A program made the position numbers and the translations under genes. 64,000 nucleotides of DNA from Candidatus Bathyarchaeota archaeon (GTDB taxonomy: Archaea; Thermoproteota; Bathyarchaeia; TCS64): positions 1 to 64,000 of the forward strand of contig JAOZHO010000034.1 of assembly GCA_026014875.1 (NCBI GenBank). The letters run 5' to 3'. Each line of letters starts with the position of its first letter. Within the stretch, counting starts at the first letter, position 1. A model generated the notes under the pieces. It did no database searches, was not told the origin of the DNA, and was given only the letters and a program-made list of their open reading frames with translations. This document shows, piece by piece, positions 49,389 through 58,941 of this stretch.

Positions 49389-51035
49389 GTGACGAACAAA
49401 TCTGAGGATGCATCGATCATGACCTCAATATACGCCGATAAAGTTCTCGTGAACGGAAATATTCACACTGGTAGCGGGCGCTATACTACATCTCTCGCCA
49501 TCCTTGGAGAGAGGATCGCTCTCCTGGGCTCCGATGAAGAGGTGCTCGAGTCTGCGGGTCCCGGGACCCAAGTCATCGACCTCAAGGGACGGCTTGTGAT
49601 ACCCGGTTTCATCGACACGCACATTCATCCCTCCATGGCCGGGGCGCTGCTGACCGGGGACATCGACTTCAAGACCCTCCAGCCTGAATCCATACACCAG
49701 CTCCAAGAGATCGTGAGAAATAAGGCCTCCGAGACCCCAAAAGGGGAGTGGATCCAAGGCTGGGGATACGATGAGGAAAGGTTCACCGAGGGCAGGCTAC
49801 CCAACCGCTGGGAACTCGACGCAGCCGCTCCCGACAACCCCGTCTTCATTGTCCAGACATGCGGCCACGTAGCCGCAGCCAACTCAAAAGCTCTAGATAT
49901 AGGCGGAGTGTCGAAAGACATGCCCGATCCAAAGCAGGGGATCATCGACAGGAACCCCGACGGGGAGCCCACCGGGGTCCTCAGGAACAGGGCTCAGCGT
50001 CTGGTGAAAGCACACCTCCCCCCCAGGGGCCGCCGAAGGATGAAAGCGGCCCTGAGGGTGGCCCTTGAGAGGCTCGCCTCCCATGGCGTGACGGGTATTC
50101 ACGACGCCTGGTCGGGTCCCTCTCTGATCAGGATCTATCAGGAGCTCCTCTCCGAAGGTAGGCTCTCGGTGAGGGTGGGCCTGATGCCCCCGATAGCCAA
50201 CAGATTCGAGGGGGACTACCTCCAGCAGCTAACCTCCCTGGGCCTGCAGACAGGCTTCGGGAGCCCCATGCTCAGATTCGTGGGTGCGAAGGTGGCCCTG
50301 GACGGCATGCTCAGAAGCGGGACCGCGGCCCTCAGAGAGGACTATGAAGGAAAGAAAGGCGACCGGGGGCTCCTCACCATCGACGTCGACACCCTCCAGG
50401 AGAAGGTGAAAGCCTGCCACACAGCCGGCATCAGGGTCTGCATTCACGCTGAGGGAGACAGGGGCATCGACACGGCCCTGGACGCCATCGAGTTGGCGAG
50501 GGAAGCGAAACTGGAGGCAGAGCTGAGGCATCGCATCGAGCATTTCGGTCTCTGCCACCCCGACCAGATGAGGAGGATGAAGAGGCTGGGGGTCATCCCC
50601 TCGGTCTCCATCAACTTCATCCGCGACATCGGTGAGGGTTATCAAAGGGTCCTGGGGCCGGAGAGGTCAGAGTGGGTCTACCCCCTGAAATCCCTGGAGG
50701 AGCACGGCATCGTGGGCTCATGCAACTCCGATTGGCCTGTCTCCGTGGGCAACCCAATGATCGGCCTCCACTCCGCCGTGGCGAGGAGGACGTGGAATGA
50801 AAATGACCTCGGGGCGAGCCAGGGAGTATCCATCGAGGCGGCGGTGAAGGCCTACACCTGGAACGGGGCCTATGCCTCCAACGAGGAGGATATCAAGGGC
50901 TCGATCGATGTGGGGAAGCTGGCGGACCTCGCCGTGGTCGACCGCGATATCTTCACTGTTCCCGTGGACGAGATCCTAGATGCGCGGGTGGATATGACCC
51001 TCGTAGGCGGGCGAGTGGTCTACCGGAGAGCGTAG
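49389..51035 (+). CDS. Amidohydrolase (YtcJ-like)
   Basis: IPGFIDTHIHPSMAGAL; VCIHAEGDRGIDTALDAIE; HRIEHFGLCHPDQM. Confidence 0.92.
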   Translation: MTNKSEDASIMTSIYADKVLVNGNIHTGSGRYTTSLAILGERIALLGSDEEVLESAGPGTQVIDLKGRLVIPGFIDTHIHPSMAGALLTGDIDFKTLQPESIHQLQEIVRNKASETPKGEWIQGWGYDEERFTEGRLPNRWELDAAAPDNPVFIVQTCGHVAAANSKALDIGGVSKDMPDPKQGIIDRNPDGEPTGVLRNRAQRLVKAHLPPRGRRRMKAALRVALERLASHGVTGIHDAWSGPSLIRIYQELLSEGRLSVRVGLMPPIANRFEGDYLQQLTSLGLQTGFGSPMLRFVGAKVALDGMLRSGTAALREDYEGKKGDRGLLTIDVDTLQEKVKACHTAGIRVCIHAEGDRGIDTALDAIELAREAKLEAELRHRIEHFGLCHPDQMRRMKRLGVIPSVSINFIRDIGEGYQRVLGPERSEWVYPLKSLEEHGIVGSCNSDWPVSVGNPMIGLHSAVARRTWNENDLGASQGVSIEAAVKAYTWNGAYASNEEDIKGSIDVGKLADLAVVDRDIFTVPVDEILDARVDMTLVGGRVVYRRA

Positions 51036-51111
51036 CTAACCCTGATGCGTTGGCTTTAAAGCATCCACGGCCCACTATTTGCCAGTTCCGATTAAAACAG
51101 GAGTTCAGACG

Positions 51112-51612
51112 ATGGATGTGATGGACGCGATCCTGAAGAGGCGAAGCATCAGAGCCTTCACCGATGAGCCCGTTCCTGGCGAGGCCGTCGAGAGGCTGTT
51201 GGAGGCAGCCCGTTGGGCCCCCTCCGGGGGGAACAGGCAGTTCTGGAGGTTCATCGAGGTCAGGGACCCTAGGAGACTCGATATGATCAAGATGTTCTCG
51301 GCGGGGCTCAAAGGAGACCCTACTCTCATCATCGCCATCTGCGCCAAGGTCTCCGAGCCCATGAACCTCCTCGACCTCGGTATGGCATCGGAGAACATCA
51401 TGCTGGAGGCCGTCGAGCTGGGGCTTGGGAGCTGCGCCATCGCCTCCTACAGCGAGGGGCCGGTTAAACAGCTCCTGGGGATACCTGACGACACGGACCT
51501 GGTGCTCCTCCTCTCCATGGGCTACCCCGACGAGAGCCCCGCACCTAGACCCAAGAAGCCACTGAACGAAATAGCCTTCAGCGAAAAGTTCGGGGAGGGC
51601 TTCAGATCGTGA
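51112..51612 (+). CDS. Nitroreductase family protein
   Basis: MDAILKRRSIRAFTDEPVPGEAVERLLEAARWAPSGGNRQFWRF. Confidence 0.92.
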   Translation: MDVMDAILKRRSIRAFTDEPVPGEAVERLLEAARWAPSGGNRQFWRFIEVRDPRRLDMIKMFSAGLKGDPTLIIAICAKVSEPMNLLDLGMASENIMLEAVELGLGSCAIASYSEGPVKQLLGIPDDTDLVLLLSMGYPDESPAPRPKKPLNEIAFSEKFGEGFRS

Positions 51613-51902
51613 GCGACAAGAAAAGCGGCGAGGAATACATCTTCGAGCTGGCAGGCTACTTGGTCACTTGCGCCGCCATGGCCTTGTCAGGAGAACGGGA
51701 GGGCTCCCCCCGATACTCGGCTAACCGGTTCTTGATCGCTCTCAGGAAACTCGTCGATTCGCCTGTATACGTGGAAGGCCTTGCAGATGATCCGTTCCTG
51801 CGTGGGATAGTGGATAAGCTGGACGACATCAAGTTGGAGCATGAGGAGCTCCAGGGTCTCCAGATGGAGTTCGCCGTCGAAGCATCAAAACGCCTCGACT
51901 AA
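51609..51902 (+). CDS. DUF6092-like small protein
   Basis: EYIFELAGYLVTCAAMALSGEREGSPRYSANRFLIALRKLVD; overlaps nitroreductase stop; family assignment tentative. Confidence 0.6.
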   Translation: MSDKKSGEEYIFELAGYLVTCAAMALSGEREGSPRYSANRFLIALRKLVDSPVYVEGLADDPFLRGIVDKLDDIKLEHEELQGLQMEFAVEASKRLD

Positions 51903-51912
51903 GAAAAGGGGT

Positions 51913-52650
51913 TTAGAAAAGGTCCCGGAAGATTCTCTTCGCGTTCTTTCCCAGCAGGAGCTCCCTGTAGACGGGGGCCAGCTTCAGGGTGCGGATCTCC
52001 TTCACCCCCAGCCCGGGGTGATTCTGAGGAGACTCGGATCCGAAGCAGATGCGGGTTGGCCCCAGGTCCTTTACGAGGCCCACGCCGCTGGTGATCCCGT
52101 TCCTGCCCCCGGTGTCTATGATGATGTTCCTGTGGGTTCTCATCAGCTCTTTTATCCGGGGCCAGAAGGTGTTGACCACGAGCCTCACCTCTGGAAACTT
52201 GTAGGCCAGCTGGTTGAGGCCATTGTAGTAGGTCTCCCGTCCCATGCTCTCGCTCTCCCCTGTCTCGCTGTTTGGGTTGTTGAAGAGGACCGGGAGGTTG
52301 TTATCCATGCAGGGCACCATGAACTCTATCTTCGGGCTCCTCCCGAATACCCGGTGGAACTCGGGGTCCAGCATCACCCCCTTCAGGCCGAGGCTGACGA
52401 TCCTCTCCACCTCCTCCAGGGCTCCATCCGCATTGGGGTCGACGCAGCCGAACCCTATGAGCCTGTCAGGGTGCTCCTTGACGACCGCGGCGATTCTATC
52501 GTTGACCTCCTGGATCTTCATGGACGGGAAAGGCATGACGAAAGTGACGTCGATACCATACTTTTCCATGTCCCTCAGGATCTCTTCGGGTGTCTGCTTG
52601 AAGTCCATGAGGGGGTGGTGGCCAATGTGGGCGTGGATGTCCACGATCAT
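51913..52650 (-). CDS. Amidohydrolase-fold protein, B-type partner (degenerate active site)
   Basis: MIVDIHAHIGHHPL; strands expected to carry ligands read LFNNPN, VVNTFWP and FGSESPQNHP; coupled to 52650..53402. Confidence 0.85.
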   Translation of the reverse strand: MIVDIHAHIGHHPLMDFKQTPEEILRDMEKYGIDVTFVMPFPSMKIQEVNDRIAAVVKEHPDRLIGFGCVDPNADGALEEVERIVSLGLKGVMLDPEFHRVFGRSPKIEFMVPCMDNNLPVLFNNPNSETGESESMGRETYYNGLNQLAYKFPEVRLVVNTFWPRIKELMRTHRNIIIDTGGRNGITSGVGLVKDLGPTRICFGSESPQNHPGLGVKEIRTLKLAPVYRELLLGKNAKRIFRDLF

Positions 52651-53402
52651 TAGGCATCAACCCCCAGGAGCTTGGCCGCGGAATTCCCGAGGACAAGCTT
52701 TTCCTGTTCCTCCGGAAGGTCGGCGAAGCGGACTGCGTCCAGCATGAGCCCCATGTAGTCCCCCGCCTTCTCGAAACGGCTCCCGTATCCCCCGTTGGCG
52801 GAGTCGGAGCCGAACATCACCTTCTCGGCGCCTATGCGCTCCACCGCCTGTTTGATGGCGTAGGGGTTGGAGTAGCAGGTCTCCAGGTAGATGTTGGGGT
52901 TCTTTTCAGCCATCTTGGTGCTGAGGAGCTCGGAGTCGAAGCATGTGCCTCCGCCCATGTGGAGTATGACTGTTTTCACCTTGGGGAAGCTGTTGGCTAT
53001 GTCCCCGATGATGTAGGGATGGTTCCTGATGCTGTGATCAGAGTGAACGGCCACCACGGCACCATGCCTCTCAGCGATCTCCATCATGGGATACATGAAC
53101 CGTGCGACAGCGTGAGTGTGCCCCACCTTCACTCCTTTCCACTTGTATTCACCCAGGTACTTATCCACCAGCTCGAGCCCCACCTCCTCGTAGCTGGGGG
53201 CGAAATTCACGAAAGGAATGAATCTGTCTGGATGCTCCTCCGCCGACTTGGCTACGAAGGCGTTATCCTCAGCGTCCCCGAAGACACCGAAGACCACGGC
53301 TATGTCCACCCCCGCGGCGTCCATGTCGTCGATGAGAAGAGTAGCGGGCCCCGTGGGCTTCCAGCGCTGGGACAAATGGCAGTGAGCGTCTATAACAACC
53401 AA
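52650..53402 (-). CDS. Amidohydrolase, A-type (intact-looking active site)
   Basis: VIDAHCHL (HxH), AVHSDHS, VILHMGGGTCFDSE, VMFGSDSANGG. Confidence 0.88.
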   Translation of the reverse strand: MVVIDAHCHLSQRWKPTGPATLLIDDMDAAGVDIAVVFGVFGDAEDNAFVAKSAEEHPDRFIPFVNFAPSYEEVGLELVDKYLGEYKWKGVKVGHTHAVARFMYPMMEIAERHGAVVAVHSDHSIRNHPYIIGDIANSFPKVKTVILHMGGGTCFDSELLSTKMAEKNPNIYLETCYSNPYAIKQAVERIGAEKVMFGSDSANGGYGSRFEKAGDYMGLMLDAVRFADLPEEQEKLVLGNSAAKLLGVDA

Positions 53403-53584
53403 TTAATTCAACACTCCTAACGCAGATACCACGCTCTTCTCGTTATTAAGATCGAGGACTTTAACCTCGGGCTAACAAAGGGGGACGATAAAAAGGGAAG
53501 ATCCAAGATGGAAACGGCGGAGCTTCTTGCGTATACCCTAAAAAAAATTAAATAAAATGCAGGCGAAATCTGCTCTGGTACGTT

Positions 53585-54412
53585 ATGAAAGTCTACATCT
53601 CATTCGACATGGAAGGAGTATCTGGAATAGCAGGCGGGGGAATGACGGGGCCAAACCCCCGCACTCCCTCCGCCTACCCCAGAGGCCAGAGATTCTCCAC
53701 GGACGACGTGAAGGCGGCCATCGATGGGGTTCTCGAGGTCGATCCGGACGCTGAGATCTGGTTCAACGACGCCCACGGAAAATCGATGAACGTCTACTTC
53801 GAGGAGTTCCCGGAGAACGTTAAGATAGTCATCAACTCGGCGGAGCTCTTCGACGAGGCCCTCGGGATAGATGAAACCTTCGACGCCCTCATCTGCATCG
53901 GCTCCCACGGCCATCTCCTACAGGCCGACGGGGTGCTCAGCCATATCTGGGATGTCAGGGCGTTGGAGTATAACGGGAAGAGCCTAACGGAGACGTGCCT
54001 CAACGCATCCTTGGCGGGTTACTACAAGGTTCCCCTCGTGATGATCTCGGGGGACGAGGACAGCATGGAGTACATATCGGAGAACATAGGGACCGGGTTC
54101 GCGACTGCCTCCGTCAAGAAGGGGATAGGCAGGTACGCTGCGGTGTCCCTGCACCCGAAGAAGGCTCAGAAGCTCATCAAGGCGGCGGTCATCGACGGCC
54201 TGAAGAGGCTTCACGAGATTCCGCCCTTCGAGTTCGAGACCCCCATCACCGTGGATATCGCCTACAAGGACCATGGCGGGGCCTTCAACAACATGTTCTT
54301 CATGCCCCAGGACGAGAGGGTCTCAGGCGACAAGGTCAGGTTCACCGCGGCAAACGCCAAAGAGGCATATTACGGCTTCCTGGCCCGGGATAAGTTGAGC
54401 AAGAACAAGTAG
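53585..54412 (+). CDS. dppA: M55 family D-aminopeptidase (DppA-like)
   Basis: MKVYISFDMEGVSGIAGG; RFSTDDVKAAIDGVLEVDPDAEIWFNDAHGKSMN; IGSHGH. Confidence 0.92.
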   Translation: MKVYISFDMEGVSGIAGGGMTGPNPRTPSAYPRGQRFSTDDVKAAIDGVLEVDPDAEIWFNDAHGKSMNVYFEEFPENVKIVINSAELFDEALGIDETFDALICIGSHGHLLQADGVLSHIWDVRALEYNGKSLTETCLNASLAGYYKVPLVMISGDEDSMEYISENIGTGFATASVKKGIGRYAAVSLHPKKAQKLIKAAVIDGLKRLHEIPPFEFETPITVDIAYKDHGGAFNNMFFMPQDERVSGDKVRFTAANAKEAYYGFLARDKLSKNK

Positions 54413-54502
54413 CACGGGGTTAATCCCCCTTCCTTTTTTCCTCATCCCCCTCGAAAACTGAAAAGCAATTTAAACCCAGAGACTGGATCTCATTGGATCG
54501 CC

Positions 54503-56083
54503 TTGGATTTTGATATTCTCATTGTTAATGGTCGCGTTGTTGATGGAGCGGGGAATCCCTGGTTTAAAGCGGACGTGGGTATCACAGGGGAAAGCATCAG
54601 TGCCATAGGTAAGCTGCATGACTCCGGTGCCGGGAGGACCATCGACGCTGAGGGGCTCGTCGTGGCCCCCGGGTTCATCGATATCCACGGCCACTCAAGC
54701 TACTCGGTGCTCATCGACCCGAGGGTGGAGAGCAAGGTCAGACAAGGCGTCACCACGGAGGTCTCGGGGAACTGTGGCACGTCCCCGGCCCCGATGAGTG
54801 GGGCCGTGAGGGAGTACCGGGAGACGTTCATGCGGGCCCAGCTTCCCGAGGGTTTCGACCTTGACTGGGAAACCATGGGAGAGTATCTCGACAAGATAGA
54901 CGAACGGGGCGCCGCATTCAACGTTGTTCCCCTCGTCGGCCAGGGGAGCGTCCGCCAGAACGTGATGGGATTCGAGGACCGGCAGACCACGAAGGGGGAG
55001 CTGGAGGAGATGCGAGACCTGATAGCCGGAGCGTTGAATGATGGAGCCTGGGGCATGTCCTCGGGCCTGGTCACCACCCCCAGCTGCTACGCGGATACCG
55101 ATGAGCTCACCGAGCTGGCCAAGGTGGTCGCGGAGCACCGCGGAGTCTACTATATCCACCTACGGGGGGAGAGCGAGACCCTATTCGAGGCGCTTGATGA
55201 GGCCTTCGAGATCGGGAGAAGGTCTGGGGTATCCCTGGAGATAGTCCACTTCAAGGCATCTGGGAGGGATAACTGGGGAAACACCGAGGAGGGACTGAGA
55301 AGAATCGAGGAAGCCCGAGCCCAGGGGCTGGACATCACCCTCGACCAGTATCCCTACATCGCCTCGAGCATCGGCCTCTCGGCCCTCATACCTCCATGGG
55401 CGCATGAGGGGGGAAACGACAGGCTCCTAGAGAGGCTGAGGGACCCCAAAGTCCGCAGGAGGATCAAGGAAGGCCCGACCAGGCTCACCAACGAGCTCGA
55501 CGACGTGTTGATCTCCTTCGCCAAGAACAACCCAGATTATGAGGGGAAAAGGGTCACCGAGATCGCAAGAATGAAGGATAAGGATCCGATGGATACCGTG
55601 TTCGATCTGCTGCTGGCGGAGAACGCCCAGGCGGGGATGGTCGTTTTCGGGATGTCCGAGGAGGACGTCGAGCGGGTGATGCGCAGCCCCTACATGATGG
55701 TCTGCTCCGACGGCCTGGGTGTGTCGCCCAGTGGTACGCACAATAGGGGGAAGCCCCATCCCCGATACTACGGGGCGTTTCCCCGGGTTCTCAGCCGCTA
55801 CGTCAGGGAGAAGGGTGTCCTGAGCCTCCAGGAGGCCGTGAGGAAGATGACCTCTCTGCCGGCCCAGAGAATTGGCCTCAGGGACAGGGGTCTCCTGAGG
55901 GAGGGTTTCAAGGCCGATGTTGTCCTGTTCGACCCTGAGACTGTGAACGACGAAGCTACTTTCATCGATCCGCACCGGTTTCCTAAGGGAATACCCTATG
56001 TGATGGTGAATGGGGGCCTCGTCGTTGATGGTGGCGATCAGACGGGAGCGCTTCCCGGGCAGGTCCTACGTAAGCCCTGCTAA
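54503..56083 (+). CDS. N-acyl-D-amino-acid deacylase family amidohydrolase
   Basis: DFDILIVNGRVVDGAGNPWFKADVGI; APGFIDIHGHSSYSVLIDPRVESKVRQGVTTEVSGNCGTS. Confidence 0.93.
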   Translation: MDFDILIVNGRVVDGAGNPWFKADVGITGESISAIGKLHDSGAGRTIDAEGLVVAPGFIDIHGHSSYSVLIDPRVESKVRQGVTTEVSGNCGTSPAPMSGAVREYRETFMRAQLPEGFDLDWETMGEYLDKIDERGAAFNVVPLVGQGSVRQNVMGFEDRQTTKGELEEMRDLIAGALNDGAWGMSSGLVTTPSCYADTDELTELAKVVAEHRGVYYIHLRGESETLFEALDEAFEIGRRSGVSLEIVHFKASGRDNWGNTEEGLRRIEEARAQGLDITLDQYPYIASSIGLSALIPPWAHEGGNDRLLERLRDPKVRRRIKEGPTRLTNELDDVLISFAKNNPDYEGKRVTEIARMKDKDPMDTVFDLLLAENAQAGMVVFGMSEEDVERVMRSPYMMVCSDGLGVSPSGTHNRGKPHPRYYGAFPRVLSRYVREKGVLSLQEAVRKMTSLPAQRIGLRDRGLLREGFKADVVLFDPETVNDEATFIDPHRFPKGIPYVMVNGGLVVDGGDQTGALPGQVLRKPC

Positions 56084-56262
56084 GTGCTCCTTTTTCCTCC
56101 TGCGGCCTATCCTCCGATACAGGCGCATTCAGGTTAACTAATGGGTTTAGGGTAGACTTGGTGGGAAACCCCGCCTAGGGTTCATCAGTAAGCATTTTTG
56201 GGTTTATCCGGCAGGGAGTGATCTGGCTGAATTAAAATAAAAAAGAAGGAAATTTGTTTTGT

Positions 56263-58686
56263 TTAAGGAGTCTTTTCCAGTGTGTAGATCCAGCCAGGAT
56301 CGGTGATCCAGGCTATGCTGTACTGGAATCCGGAGACGTAGTCATGTGCAGCGAAGAATGCTGGAGTGTATACTGTTAGGATTCCCGGAACATCCTCTTC
56401 GAGGAGCACCTGGGCATCAATGTACAGTTGTTCCTGCAATTCTAGGTCTGCGGTTGCCGTTGCTTCTTCAAGCAGGGCGTCAGTTACGTCGTTTACGTAA
56501 CCGAAGCTGCCTGCGTATCCGTGTGCAGCTCCGAAGACGTTCTGGATGTAGTAGGCGTCTGGTCCGTTCTCTGCCACCATGGTCCCTATCGGCGTACCTC
56601 CGCCGACCAGGTCACCCCAAGTCGTTACGACGGGGATTACCACGAATTTGGGGTTGATGGATGCCAGAGAGTCCGCTATCAGAGTGCCGAGGACACCACC
56701 GGTATCCGCAGCCCATGCCTGATATGCGTACGTAATCTGGAAGCCTTCATCCCAGTACTTCCCGTCGTATGCCAGCTTGAACTCCTCCTCTGCTTTCACA
56801 GGGTCGTACGTGAAGGGGAAGCCCTCATAGTATCCCGGCCAACCAGGGTTTAGGACACCCTTGGCGGGCTCGGCCCATCCCAGATAGACCTCATTTACGT
56901 AGGTCTCGTAGGGGATGGCGTATGAGAACGCTCTCCTCATGTGTACGTCTGCACTGAAGAAGTCCGATGGCACCTCGTTGTCAGGTGGCGCAGCGTTTAT
57001 GTCGAAGTCGAAGCCGAAGTAGCAGACCTCAACGAATCCCTCCTGCTTGATGGGGGTCACATAAGTCTGCGAAGAAGCCGGTAGTGCGATTATCTGCTCT
57101 GCCTGTACAGGTGAGGCTGGAGACATCGCGTCGATGTCGCCCTGCCTGAACATCAGGTACTTGGTTGACCACTCTAAGATGTTGAGGCTGAGTATGGTCT
57201 CCTCTGGAGCCGCACCCTGCCAGTAGTCATCGAATCTCACAAGCTGGATCCTCTCGTTCTTGGACCACTCATCTACCATGAATGGGCCTGAACCGATGAC
57301 CCCCTTGCCAGCGATGATCGCGTCAACGTCCTCGAAGGCTGGGTCGATAGTGTCGGACCAGTCTCGAGTGTCTCCCAAGAACCATGAACCAGCTGCCTCG
57401 GCTGCCGCTTGCTGTATGATGCCTCTGCCTGGATATGCCACCGTGAACAAGAATGGCCCATAAGTTTGGGTGAGCACGAACACGACGGTATCGTCACCGT
57501 CTGCGTATATGTGCTCCTCAAGCATCTCGACGGTGATAGGATCACCGAATTCGATGCCTAGGAGGGGTTTCACTAAAAGTGCTCCCCAGCTCCTTCCCGT
57601 ACCCATGCTCCGGCGCCATGTATAGACGACATCGTCTGCAGTTACCTCCGACCCGTCCCAGAACTTGACGCCATCCCTCAAGGTGAAGGTGTATGTCAAG
57701 CCATCTGAGGAGACCTCAAGTGCCTCCGCGATACCGCCCTCAAGTGTGGGCACTGTCGATCCGGGTAGGAACTTCATCAGAGTGTCGAACAGAGCTAGGT
57801 CGACCCATCTTCCGACGTTTCCCTCGGAAATTCTCAGGGGCTCAAGGTTCGAAGGAGCGCCCATCGCCATAACCAAAGTATCGGGATTCTTCACGATACC
57901 CTGGTAGTCTACGGGCTCCTCAGTAACGATGATTGTCCGACCTACAGAGTCAGATTTTCCGTTGAGTGCATCTTTGACCGTCAGGATAACGAAGTAGCTC
58001 CCTGCATCGTCATAGGTGAAACTTGTGGTCTCACCATCGACCATGGTGCCCTCTCCGAAATCCCAACTCCAAGCGTTGACGTTTGGTGTGTATGCCTGAA
58101 TCTCTCCCCTCCGGTCCCGATAGTGATAGGAGGAAGCTCCATCGAGTCCTACCGGCTCACCCACCTCGAGAACCGAGGCATTTGCGCCAATAATGGCTAC
58201 AGGAGGAAGCTCAAGACTGAGCTCAAGGACCTCTTCCCTATCAACTTTGAGGAATATCGGAGCAGTTATGGTGTCAGCCTTACCACCTACGTCGTCCTCG
58301 GCCTCCACGTAAATTACGTAGTAACCGGGGAGATCGTAGCTGTGTCTAGCGGTCTCACCCACTCCTGTCGTTCCATCGCCGAAGTACCAGACGTACTCCT
58401 CGATCTCTCCATCCGGGTCGATCGATCCCTTAGCGCTGAACAGAACAGACTCCCCGACTTCGGCTGAAGTCGAGTAGCCTATCGAAGCAACTACGGGGAC
58501 CTTGTTGTCCGGGGGAGGAGTCGGGCTAGGAGCGGGAGTCGGGCTAGGAGTTGGACTGGGGCTAGGACTAGGTGATGGTGTAGGTGCTGGCCTTGTGAAG
58601 TACCAAAGACCCGCGGCGACCACGATGATCACCACGACTGCGATGATTAGTGTGTTGTTATTTGAACTTGCTTTTCTTGAACGCAT
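56263..58686 (-). CDS. ABC transporter substrate-binding protein (family 5, peptide type) with N-terminal TM, Pro/Ser/Thr linker and two PKD domains
   Basis: TM anchor, PTPSPSPSPSPTPSPTP linker, PKD-like VWYFGDGTTGVGETARHSYDLPGYYVIYVEAEDD and WSWDFGEGTMVDGETTSFTYDDAGSYFVILTVKD, then SBP_bac_5-like TYTFTLRDGVKFWDGSEVTADDVVYTWRRSM. Confidence 0.92.
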   Translation of the reverse strand: MRSRKASSNNNTLIIAVVVIIVVAAGLWYFTRPAPTPSPSPSPSPTPSPTPAPSPTPPPDNKVPVVASIGYSTSAEVGESVLFSAKGSIDPDGEIEEYVWYFGDGTTGVGETARHSYDLPGYYVIYVEAEDDVGGKADTITAPIFLKVDREEVLELSLELPPVAIIGANASVLEVGEPVGLDGASSYHYRDRRGEIQAYTPNVNAWSWDFGEGTMVDGETTSFTYDDAGSYFVILTVKDALNGKSDSVGRTIIVTEEPVDYQGIVKNPDTLVMAMGAPSNLEPLRISEGNVGRWVDLALFDTLMKFLPGSTVPTLEGGIAEALEVSSDGLTYTFTLRDGVKFWDGSEVTADDVVYTWRRSMGTGRSWGALLVKPLLGIEFGDPITVEMLEEHIYADGDDTVVFVLTQTYGPFLFTVAYPGRGIIQQAAAEAAGSWFLGDTRDWSDTIDPAFEDVDAIIAGKGVIGSGPFMVDEWSKNERIQLVRFDDYWQGAAPEETILSLNILEWSTKYLMFRQGDIDAMSPASPVQAEQIIALPASSQTYVTPIKQEGFVEVCYFGFDFDINAAPPDNEVPSDFFSADVHMRRAFSYAIPYETYVNEVYLGWAEPAKGVLNPGWPGYYEGFPFTYDPVKAEEEFKLAYDGKYWDEGFQITYAYQAWAADTGGVLGTLIADSLASINPKFVVIPVVTTWGDLVGGGTPIGTMVAENGPDAYYIQNVFGAAHGYAGSFGYVNDVTDALLEEATATADLELQEQLYIDAQVLLEEDVPGILTVYTPAFFAAHDYVSGFQYSIAWITDPGWIYTLEKTP

Positions 58687-58883
58687 TTTTTCATCTCTTC
58701 CTTAGTCTACGCTATTACCCGTTGGAACGTTTTAAATATTTTTTGTTTCACCGGCCTTGAATCGCCGTTTATTGCATCTTTCGTGCAAAATATTAAGGGA
58801 CTATGCCCCCCATCTAGGGTATTTTTTATGTTAATAGTATCTAAAGTATTTATCCAAATATTTATGAAAAACAGATATTCCCT

Positions 58884-58917
58884 TTATTAAAAAAAAGGAG
58901 GAGGTCCCCAACCTCCT
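58884..58917 (-). terminator. Hairpin plus U-tract terminator downstream of the FAD oxidoreductase gene
   Basis: On minus: AGGAGGT-TGGGG-ACCTCCT (stem arms 58911-58917 / 58899-58905) followed by CCTTTTTTTT. Confidence 0.65.
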
Positions 58918-58941
58918 ACTCGAGTCTCCTCGGAACCTAGA

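Noticed and set aside
43448-54427. Identical GGGGTTAATCCCC sequence at about 43453 and 54416
   Set aside because: Short self-complementary sequence; the 54416 copy may be a weak terminator (followed by CTTCCTTTTTT), the other has no T-tract; probably coincidence
58518-58592. Tandem low-complexity repeat (gtcgggctaggagcggga...)
   Set aside because: Explained by the Pro/Ser/Thr linker codons of the substrate-binding protein
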